Origin: SIG598 sp045605025
GTDB lineage: Bacteria > Bacillota > Clostridia > Oscillospirales > Acutalibacteraceae
Assembly: GCA_045605025.1 (NCBI GenBank)
Contig: JAZUPE010000068.1
Coordinates: 1-16,930, forward strand
Reading direction: 5' to 3'
Length of the DNA: 16,930 nt
Below are positions 9,178 through 15,178 of this stretch, piece by piece; the first letter of the stretch is position 1, and each line of letters starts with the position of its first letter. The notes below the pieces were generated by a model, which saw nothing but the letters and a program-made list of their open reading frames with translations, was not told the DNA's origin and did no database searches. The translations under genes and the position numbers were made by a program.

Positions 9178-9378
9178 ATGAAGGAAAATCTGCATCCCAA
9201 GTATGAGGCTACCACCATCAGATGCGCTTGCGGCAACGTGATCGAAACACGCTCTACCTCCAAGGATATCCGCGTGGAAATTTGCTCGAAGTGCCATCCG
9301 TACTTCACCGGAAAGCAGAAGCTCGTCGATACCGGCGGACGCGTCGATCGCTTCAAGAAGCGTTTCGGCCTGAACTAA
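9178..9378 (+). CDS. rpmE: 50S ribosomal protein L31, zinc-binding type
   Basis: A 66-residue ribosomal protein of the large subunit that helps bridge the two subunits. It begins MKENLHPKYE and contains C16-x-C18 and C36-x2-C39, the zinc-binding cysteines of the C+ (RpmE) type; the zinc-free YtiA/RpmE2 type lacks these. The start has AGAGGTGA (9164-9171) 6 bases upstream. It has its own promoter and is closed by an intrinsic terminator, so it forms a single-gene unit. Family members of this type can act as a zinc store that is replaced by the C- form under zinc starvation; no Zur-like operator was recognised here. Confidence 0.97.
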   Translation: MKENLHPKYEATTIRCACGNVIETRSTSKDIRVEICSKCHPYFTGKQKLVDTGGRVDRFKKRFGLN

Positions 9379-9396
9379 TTGCTTTCAAACAAATCG

Positions 9397-9425
9397 CGGC
9401 GGTGCTTTTCGGCATCGCCGTTTTT
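9397..9425 (+). terminator. Intrinsic terminator of rpmE
   Basis: A 9-bp stem (9397-9405 with 9412-9420, one G-T wobble) and a 6-base TTTTCG loop are followed by five T residues, then GTGTT. This is a classical Rho-independent terminator 18 bases after the rpmE stop codon. Confidence 0.88.
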
Positions 9426-9430
9426 GTGTT

Positions 9431-9457
9431 GCGGAGGGATAACCGATTCCGCTCCGC
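9431..9457 (+). other. Hairpin before the yigZ-family gene
   Basis: GCGGAG (9431-9436) pairs with CTCCGC (9452-9457); the stem continues with GGA/TCC after a single bulged G, around an 8-base loop. It starts a few bases after the rpmE terminator and ends 5 bases before the GGGAGGT ribosome site. There is no T run, so it is not a standard terminator. No promoter was recognised between 9426 and 9472, so the next gene may depend on readthrough or an unseen promoter. Confidence 0.4.
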
Positions 9458-9472
9458 CATCGGGAGGTCAGT

Positions 9473-10096
9473 ATGGAATACACCACCGTCCGGCGTGAAT
9501 GCAGCGCCGAATTCATTGAGCGCCGCTCCCGCTTCATCGGTTACATCAAGCCGGTGACCACCGAGGAGGAGGCAATCGCCTTTATCGAGGAAAAACGCTC
9601 AAGGCACTGGGATGCCACCCACAACGTCTACGCCTACTCTCTGCGCGAGGGCAACATCTGCCGCTACAGCGACGACGGCGAACCCTCGGGCACGGCAGGA
9701 ATGCCGGTGCTGTCGGTGCTCACCAAGCCGGGCATCACCGACGCCGTCATCGTGGTCACGCGCTACTTCGGCGGCATACTGCTGGGTGGCGGAGGACTTG
9801 TGCGCGCCTATTCCCACGGTGCAGCCATTGCTGTTGAGGAATCGGGACTGCTGATCATGCGCCAGTGCGTCATTGCGCGTGTGGAATGTGACTACAGCTC
9901 CTACGGGCGAGTGGCATCGCTCATTCCCGAAATGGGCGGAGTGGTGGATGATTCACAGTTCACCGACAAGGTAGAGCTGACATTCCATATGACAGCCGAA
10001 CAGCTTGCGGCAATGGAGCCGCGCCTTGCCGATGCCACCTGCGGAGCCTGCCGCGCCGAGGTCACCGGCGAGCAGTTCTATGCTTTTGAACAGTAA
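9473..10096 (+). CDS. YigZ/IMPACT-family protein (UPF0029 plus DUF1949)
   Basis: A 207-residue member of the YigZ (IMPACT, UPF0029) family. The N-terminal domain shows H50 in THNVYAY, the segment DDGEPSGTAG at 67-76, and the family hallmark RYFGGILLGGGGLVR at 97-111. The C-terminal third (from about residue 135) corresponds to the DUF1949 domain, an EF-G domain IV-like fold. In eukaryotes the related IMPACT protein modulates the Gcn2 kinase pathway; the bacterial function is not established and no activity should be inferred. The start is well supported by GGGAGGT at 9462-9468. It lies downstream of rpmE and converges on the adenylyltransferase gene. Family assignment is strong and the role is unknown. 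Confidence 0.92.
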   Translation: MEYTTVRRECSAEFIERRSRFIGYIKPVTTEEEAIAFIEEKRSRHWDATHNVYAYSLREGNICRYSDDGEPSGTAGMPVLSVLTKPGITDAVIVVTRYFGGILLGGGGLVRAYSHGAAIAVEESGLLIMRQCVIARVECDYSSYGRVASLIPEMGGVVDDSQFTDKVELTFHMTAEQLAAMEPRLADATCGACRAEVTGEQFYAFEQ

Positions 10097-10108
10097 CAGA
10101 TAATGCAG

Positions 10109-10137
10109 ACGACCCGGGATATCGCTTCCCGGGTCGT
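10109..10137. terminator. Bidirectional hairpin between convergent genes
   Basis: A perfect 11-bp stem (10109-10119 with 10127-10137, core GACCCGGGA/TCCCGGGTC) surrounds a 7-base loop. It lies 12 bases after the yigZ-family stop and 32 bases beyond the end of the minus-strand gene. T residues follow on the plus side (TGTGTCCCTTT) but are not continuous, so it is a reasonable though imperfect terminator for both genes. Confidence 0.65.
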
Positions 10138-10169
10138 TGTGTCCCTTTATGAAATTATGATTCGCGTGG

Positions 10170-11018
10170 TCAGCCTTCCAGCAGACGTGAACACTCGCTT
10201 CGGGCGTATTCTTCTGCCTGTTCAGGGTAATCAAACCGAAGAGCATGAGCACACTCCCGTGCCAGCGTTCCGTACAGGTCGGCAGTGCCGTTAAGCGCGC
10301 AAATGATATCTGCGCGGTCGTATCTTCCGAAGCAGTGCTTCAGAGCCGCAACGGTGTCCGCCGAAGCCCAGCGCTCCATCAGCCGTCCGTTGTGCCACAC
10401 ATCACATTCTCCGCCGCTGCGAGCATATTCGCTCAATTCGATTATGCGCAGCAGGCACTGCTTGAGATAGCCGTCAATGCAGGTCAGTGCTGTCCACAGC
10501 TCGCTACGGAGAATTTTCTTTGCGCACCACACCGTGTGATACCAGAAATCGCTGACGGTATTGAGAAATTCCTGCTTTTCCATTGGTATAAAGCATGGCG
10601 AGGAGAAGTCCTGCTGCTCCAATCGCGCAGTGATACCGCCGCGGTCGTACAGCACCGAATAACCGCGGCTGAAGATGGTGTCGGCTATGTGCTGCTCAAG
10701 CATATGAGAAAAATCTTCCGGCCGGAGCGGAATAATATCCACATCCAGCGAGCCGCTGAGCAGTATGCGCCGCTCGGAAGCGCCGCCCAGTGTGGGTTCG
10801 GTGAATGATATCATTATCTTCCCGACTGATGACAGCTTTTCATCGGAATAAAGATAATCCTCAGGACGATCGGTCGCCAGCAGGAGATCAAGGTCGGAAA
10901 GGTCGTCTGCCTTTTCGGCGGTTCGCGCCTGCGATCCGATAATGACGATCGCAGAGATATCTTCGCAGCGATCGGCAAGCGCGGTGAAGCTGCGTCTGAT
11001 AGGGTCGAATCGGTCCAT
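10170..11018 (-). CDS. Aminoglycoside 6-adenylyltransferase-like nucleotidyltransferase (AadE/ANT(6) family)
   Basis: A 282-residue protein of the streptomycin/aminoglycoside 6-adenylyltransferase family, whose known members transfer AMP from ATP to streptomycin. The nucleotidyltransferase signature IGSQAR (G28, S29) is followed by SDLDLLL with metal-binding D42 and D44; a likely third aspartate lies in SLDVDIIPL. The C-terminal helical half contains FWYHTVWCAKKILRSELW and a DGYLKQCLLRIIE segment, matching the family. The start ATG 11018-11016 has AAAGGA about 9 bases upstream; an in-frame TTG at 11051 overlaps the promoter -10 and is rejected. The gene runs against its neighbours and has its own near-perfect promoter. 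Many chromosomal homologues have no proven drug substrate, so resistance is possible but not established. Confidence 0.82.
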   Translation of the reverse strand: MDRFDPIRRSFTALADRCEDISAIVIIGSQARTAEKADDLSDLDLLLATDRPEDYLYSDEKLSSVGKIMISFTEPTLGGASERRILLSGSLDVDIIPLRPEDFSHMLEQHIADTIFSRGYSVLYDRGGITARLEQQDFSSPCFIPMEKQEFLNTVSDFWYHTVWCAKKILRSELWTALTCIDGYLKQCLLRIIELSEYARSGGECDVWHNGRLMERWASADTVAALKHCFGRYDRADIICALNGTADLYGTLARECAHALRFDYPEQAEEYARSECSRLLEG

Positions 11019-11050
11019 AATCCCAGTCCTTTCCGGTTGGTAATACGACA

Positions 11051-11079
11051 ATTATAGTTTCTTGCCGTGTTCCGGTCAA
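11051..11079 (-). promoter_or_regulatory. Sigma-A promoter for the adenylyltransferase gene
   Basis: The minus strand has TTGACC (11079-11074, 5 of 6), exactly 17 bases, and a perfect TATAAT (11056-11051). Transcription should start near 11044, giving a short leader of about 26 bases before ATG 11018. Confidence 0.88.
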
Positions 11080-11160
11080 CGCGTGGCAGAGTTTTTCAGA
11101 AAAAATAAAGGGAATTCCGCGTCGTGCGGCGTATATATGTATAAGTGGAGGTGAGTCGCT

Positions 11161-12159
11161 GTGAATATCAGAGAATCCATCGAACAAATGGAAAAACAGA
11201 ATCTGTGTTCCGCTGCCGTTCTGGTGTGCCAGAGCAAAGGACGTGCCGTGCCGGAGGAAAAATGTCCTCTGCGCACCGATTTTCAGCGCGACCGTGACCG
11301 TATTATCCACAGCAACGCCTTCCGTCGGCTCAAGCATAAGACTCAGGTCTATCTTGCTCCGGAGGGTGACCACTACCGCACCCGTCTTACTCACACCCTT
11401 GAGGTGTCCCAGATAGCCCGCACCATCGCACGCGCCCTGCGCCTCAATGAGGATCTGACCGAAGCCATTTCTCTCGGTCACGATCTCGGTCACACGCCCT
11501 TCGGTCATGCAGGCGAGCGTGCCCTCAACGACGTTGCTGCGGCAGGCTTCCGCCATTATGAGCAGAGCCTGCGCATTGTTGATAAGCTGGAAAAGGACGG
11601 CTACGGTCTTAATTTGACCGCCGAGGTGCGCGACGGTATTCTATGCCACACCAAGGGCACCGAGGCGTTCACCGCCGAGGGCAGGATCGTGCGCATCGCC
11701 GACCACATTGCCTACATGAATCACGACATCGACGATTCCATTCGCGCAGGAGTACTCACCGAGGACGATATTCCCCGTGAGGTTTCCTCCGTGCTGGGTA
11801 TAGGTCACGCAACCCGAATCAATGCACTCATCACCGACCTCGTGCGGCACAGTGATAACGGCAATATCACTTTCTCAGACAGATATCGTAAAGCTTACGA
11901 TATCCTCCACGAATTCCTCTTTGAGAGTGTCTACCGCAACAAGGTGGTCAAGGGCGAGGAGGCTAAAGTGGAGGCGATGATAAAGCATCTGTTTGAGCAC
12001 TATCTCATGTATCCGGAACAGCTGCCGGGAGCATATGCCGGCACCCGTCTTGCGGAGGGTGATGAACGTGCCATTCTTGATTATATTTCCGGAATGAGCG
12101 ACCGTTACGCCGTTAACCAGTTTATGGCTCTCACCGTCCCCAGATCATGGGACAGATAG
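11161..12159 (+). CDS. dgt: Deoxyguanosinetriphosphate triphosphohydrolase-like protein
   Basis: A 332-residue HD-domain protein of the dGTPase family, which splits dNTPs (classically dGTP) into nucleoside and triphosphate and so affects dNTP pools. The metal-binding histidines and aspartates are H78 (in RLTHTLEVSQIAR), H107-D108 (in SLGHDLGHTPFGHAGE) and the distal aspartate in RIADHIAYMNHDIDDS. The N-terminal RTDFQRDRDRIIHSNAFRRL segment is typical of the family. The start is GTG 11161, with GGAGGTGA (11147-11154) 6 bases upstream. It is the first gene of a tight group with dnaG 9 bases downstream, an arrangement common in Clostridia. AT-rich sequence with TATATA/TATAAG lies at 11132-11145, but no convincing -35 accompanies it, so the promoter is uncertain. 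Nucleotide specificity of this short form cannot be told from sequence. Confidence 0.92.
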   Translation: MNIRESIEQMEKQNLCSAAVLVCQSKGRAVPEEKCPLRTDFQRDRDRIIHSNAFRRLKHKTQVYLAPEGDHYRTRLTHTLEVSQIARTIARALRLNEDLTEAISLGHDLGHTPFGHAGERALNDVAAAGFRHYEQSLRIVDKLEKDGYGLNLTAEVRDGILCHTKGTEAFTAEGRIVRIADHIAYMNHDIDDSIRAGVLTEDDIPREVSSVLGIGHATRINALITDLVRHSDNGNITFSDRYRKAYDILHEFLFESVYRNKVVKGEEAKVEAMIKHLFEHYLMYPEQLPGAYAGTRLAEGDERAILDYISGMSDRYAVNQFMALTVPRSWDR

Positions 12160-12168
12160 GGGGCATAA

Positions 12169-13956
12169 ATGGCAATACCAAGAGAATTCATTGACCGTCT
12201 GAGCCAGTCGGTGGACATCGTCGGACTTATCAGCGGATATGTCACCCTCAAGCGCAGCGGCAGTCAGTATAAAGGCCTGTGTCCGTTCCATTCGGAAAAA
12301 ACACCCTCGTTTACTGTCTATCCCGACAGCAGATCATATTACTGCTTCGGCTGTCAGAGCGGCGGTGACGCCATAACCTTTGTTCGCAACATCGAGCGGC
12401 TTGACTACGTGGAGGCGGTAAAAAAACTGGCAAATATGTCCGGTATGGAGGTTCCAGAGGACGGTGCCTTTGACGGCATGACGCAGGTGCGCCGCCGCAT
12501 CAGAGAAGCCAATCGGGAAGCGGCGCGGTTTTTCTACCGTCAGCTTTATACTCCTGCCGGAAAGGACGCGCTGGGATATTTCCGCGGCCGCGGTCTTGAC
12601 GATAAGGCAATAACCCACTTCGGCCTCGGGTGGGCACCCGACAGCTGGACGGCAATGACCGACCACCTCAGAGGGCTGGGCTTTCGCGAGGACGAGCTCA
12701 TTCGCGCCAATCTTTCCCGCCGCAGCAGAAACGGCGGTATAATAGACGTATTCCGCAACCGTGTCATGTTTCCCATCATCGACCTGCAGGGCAGCGTCAT
12801 CGCCTTTGGCGGGCGCACGATGGAGAAAAATCACGAGGGCAGAAAATATATCAACACCGGAGAGACCGAGGTGTACACCAAAGGTCACAATCTCTACGGC
12901 CTCAACTGGGCGAAAAACGCCCGCAGCGATACAATCGTTGTCACCGAGGGCTACATGGACGTCATTGCCATGTGGCAGGCGGGTTTTGAGAATGTTGTTG
13001 CCTCTCAGGGCACAGCCTTTACCGAGGAACAGGCACGACTGCTTTCCCGTTACGCCCGGCGTGTCATTCTGTCACAGGACGGCGACCGCGCGGGACAGGA
13101 GGCCATCCGCAAATCAATCCCCGTGCTTCGTGCGGTGATCAATGACGTGCGGGTACTCAATATTCCCGAAAATCTCGACCCTGACGAATACATAAAGAAA
13201 TACGGTCCAGAGCGAATGAAGCGCCTGATCGAGGGCAGCCGCAGCGAACTTGAATACCGCCTTGATCAGATACGCTCGAACTATGATGTGCTGTCCGACG
13301 ACGGCAAGGTCAAATATCTGCACGAGGTGTGCCAGGTGCTGGCAGGGCTCTCTCCGCTGGAGCGTGACGTCTACGCCGCGCGCATCGCTTCCGATCTCGG
13401 AACAGACAAGTCCGCTATTATCGCACAGATCGCCGCCGGCAGCAAGCGCCGCCGCGCGCAGGAGCAGCGTGAGCAGCTCCGTGAGCTGCAGGAAAGTATT
13501 TCCACCCGCAAAGAAAAAGTCAACCCCGTCCGCCGCGATAAGCCCCGCGGTACGATGGCGGAGGAAACGCTCATCTATATTCTCTATCATAATCCGGAAA
13601 AGGCCGGAATGATAAGGGAGAAGATGCCGCCGGAGAAAATGCTTTCCGACTTCTGCAGAGGTCTTTACACATCCCTGCTGGATATCATACAGACAGGTGA
13701 ACCACCGTCCATTGCCCACTTCGGGCAGATGAACGGTCCGGGTTCTCTGGTGCTTACACCGGAGGAAATGGGACAGGCCGCACGGATAATAAATGCCGTG
13801 GGAGTAACCGGCGGTTCGGGCAGCGAGGAGGATATCAATCGCTGCGTCCGGATCATTGAGGAGGAAGCCTCACGTCCTGCAGGTGAATCCGCCGGTGCCG
13901 CCACCGCGGAGGATCTTCAGGCATATCTCCAGTCCCTGAACCGGAGAAAAGATTAG
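12169..13956 (+). CDS. dnaG: DNA primase DnaG
   Basis: A 595-residue bacterial primase that synthesises RNA primers for lagging-strand and origin replication at the DnaB helicase. The N-terminal CHC2 zinc-binding domain has C38-x2-H41 and C59-x2-C62. The RNA polymerase core contains the RNRVMFPIIDLQGSVIAFGGR segment. The Toprim domain has E260 in VTEGYMDVI and D304-G-D306 in VILSQDGDRAG, so the catalytic acidic residues are intact; SQ precedes DGD where an aromatic residue is more usual. The C-terminal part from about residue 430 is the less conserved helicase-interaction region. ATG 12169 is supported by AGGGGG (12158-12163), which overlaps the dgt stop codon, suggesting translational coupling to dgt. 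The sigma genes follow 49 bases later, as in the classical dnaG-rpoD macromolecular-synthesis cluster. Confidence 0.97.
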   Translation: MAIPREFIDRLSQSVDIVGLISGYVTLKRSGSQYKGLCPFHSEKTPSFTVYPDSRSYYCFGCQSGGDAITFVRNIERLDYVEAVKKLANMSGMEVPEDGAFDGMTQVRRRIREANREAARFFYRQLYTPAGKDALGYFRGRGLDDKAITHFGLGWAPDSWTAMTDHLRGLGFREDELIRANLSRRSRNGGIIDVFRNRVMFPIIDLQGSVIAFGGRTMEKNHEGRKYINTGETEVYTKGHNLYGLNWAKNARSDTIVVTEGYMDVIAMWQAGFENVVASQGTAFTEEQARLLSRYARRVILSQDGDRAGQEAIRKSIPVLRAVINDVRVLNIPENLDPDEYIKKYGPERMKRLIEGSRSELEYRLDQIRSNYDVLSDDGKVKYLHEVCQVLAGLSPLERDVYAARIASDLGTDKSAIIAQIAAGSKRRRAQEQREQLRELQESISTRKEKVNPVRRDKPRGTMAEETLIYILYHNPEKAGMIREKMPPEKMLSDFCRGLYTSLLDIIQTGEPPSIAHFGQMNGPGSLVLTPEEMGQAARIINAVGVTGGSGSEEDINRCVRIIEEEASRPAGESAGAATAEDLQAYLQSLNRRKD

Positions 13957-14005
13957 TATTCCAATCATTTCAAATAAATTTTCAAGGAAAAGGAAAGATA
14001 TACCA

Positions 14006-15097
14006 ATGAGCAATACCACAGACAGCAAGTCAACTCTTCGCAATCTTCTCGAGCTTGGAAAACAGAAGGGCAGTCTGACCAACCATGAGATTCTGGACGC
14101 TCTGGCAGAGGTGGACTTTGACCCCGAACAGATGGAAAAGGTCTACGATCACCTTGAACAGCAGGGCATTGAAATCGTTGACGATCCCGTCGAGGATATC
14201 AAGCTGGACGACATCGCCACCGAGGGCATCGTTGACGACGGCAGTGCCGACGGTTCCGCAGCCGACGGACTGTTTATCGACGATCCGGTAAAGGCTTATC
14301 TGCGTGAAATCGGCCGCGTCCCTCTGCTTACCTCTGAGGAGGAGATCGACCTTGCCATCCGCATTATGGATGGTGACGAGAGTGCAAAAAAACGCCTGAG
14401 CGAAGCAAACCTCCGTCTGGTGGTCAGCATTGCCAAGCGTTATCTGGGCAGAGGTATGCATTTCCTCGATCTCATTCAGGAAGGCAATCTCGGTCTTATC
14501 AAGGCTGTTGATAAATTTGATTACACCAAGGGATTCAAGTTCTCGACCTATGCCACATGGTGGATCCGTCAGGCCATCACCCGTGCTATTGCCGATCAGG
14601 CCCGTACCATCCGTATCCCCGTGCATATGGTGGAGACCATCAACAAGGTCAAGCGTGCCCGCAGCCAGCTGCTTCACGAGAATGCACATGAGCCCTCTGC
14701 AGAGGAGATCGCTGAAGAGCTTGATATGCCCGTGGAGAAGGTGCGCGAAATCATGCGCGTCGCTCAGGATCCTGTTTCCCTCGAAACTCCCATCGGTGAG
14801 GAAGAAGACAGCCAACTGGGAGACTCCATTGAGGACGAGCAGGCCACTGCTTCCGATGATGCGGTTCCCAGCATTATGCTCAAAAAGCAGATGGAGGAAG
14901 TCCTCAACACCCTTACTCCCCGTGAGAGCCGCGTTATCCGTCTGCGCTTCGGGCTGGATGACGGACGCAGCCGCACTCTGGAGGAAGTCGGCGCCGAATT
15001 CGGCGTTACCCGTGAGCGTATCCGCCAGATAGAGGCAAAAGCTATCCGCAAGCTGCGTCATCCGAACCGCAGCAACAAGCTCAAGGGATATTCATAA
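14006..15097 (+). CDS. rpoD: Primary-type RNA polymerase sigma factor, first tandem copy (RpoD/SigA)
   Basis: A 363-residue sigma-70 protein that directs RNA polymerase to promoters. Region 1.1 is recognisable in residues 9-60 (TLRNLLELGKQKG onward). Region 1.2 begins at DPVKAYLREIG (93 onward). The region 2.3/2.4 promoter-melting and -10 block has W185-W186, Q189 and T192. Region 3.0 (RIPVHMVETINK) matches housekeeping sigma factors, the 3.2 finger is SLETPIGEEEDSQLGDSIEDE-like, and the 4.2 helix-turn-helix contains TRERIRQ at 335-341. The C-terminus (HPNRSNKLKGYS) departs from the usual HPSRSKRLKDFL ending. AAGGAAAAGGAAAG (13985-13998) is the ribosome site. It follows dnaG at the normal rpoD position, and its region 2.4-3.0 is the more canonical of the two copies, so it is the likelier housekeeping factor, though this is inference. 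Confidence 0.95.
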   Translation: MSNTTDSKSTLRNLLELGKQKGSLTNHEILDALAEVDFDPEQMEKVYDHLEQQGIEIVDDPVEDIKLDDIATEGIVDDGSADGSAADGLFIDDPVKAYLREIGRVPLLTSEEEIDLAIRIMDGDESAKKRLSEANLRLVVSIAKRYLGRGMHFLDLIQEGNLGLIKAVDKFDYTKGFKFSTYATWWIRQAITRAIADQARTIRIPVHMVETINKVKRARSQLLHENAHEPSAEEIAEELDMPVEKVREIMRVAQDPVSLETPIGEEEDSQLGDSIEDEQATASDDAVPSIMLKKQMEEVLNTLTPRESRVIRLRFGLDDGRSRTLEEVGAEFGVTRERIRQIEAKAIRKLRHPNRSNKLKGYS

Positions 15098-15137
15098 AAA
15101 CTCGTCCTGAATCGAGCGGTACTCCTAATCCATAAAA

Positions 15138-15178
15138 AAGGAGGATGCCGTCCGACTTTCCGGACGGCGAATATTGGT
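15138..15178 (+). promoter_or_regulatory. Shine-Dalgarno and start codon separated by a stable hairpin (second sigma gene)
   Basis: AAGGAGGA at 15138-15145 is the only good ribosome binding site before the second sigma gene, but 34 bases separate its last G from ATG 15179. A perfect 8-bp stem, GCCGTCCG (15147-15154) with CGGACGGC (15161-15168), fills most of that gap with a 6-base ACTTTC loop. Folding removes 22 bases and leaves about 12, close to a workable spacing. No T run follows, so it does not look like a terminator. No ATG, GTG or TTG in frame lies between the Shine-Dalgarno and 15179. The structure may hold the two elements together or control initiation; both are inference. Confidence 0.6.

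Noticed and set aside
11019..11051. TTG 11051 as start of the adenylyltransferase
   Set aside because: The codon overlaps the promoter -10 TATAAT, so it should not be in the transcript; ATG 11018 has AAAGGA upstream.
11109..11145. Promoter for dgt based on TATATA/TATAAG
   Set aside because: No acceptable -35 element at 16-18 bases upstream was found for any of the candidate -10 hexamers.
14030..15061. 343-codon minus-strand open frame opposite the first sigma gene, and a similar one at 15125-15688 opposite the second
   Set aside because: Their similarity to each other merely mirrors the homology of the two sigma genes; no independent coding evidence.
15147..15168. Intrinsic terminator between the two sigma genes
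   Set aside because: The hairpin has no T run and lies between the Shine-Dalgarno and start codon of the next gene, so a translational role fits better.
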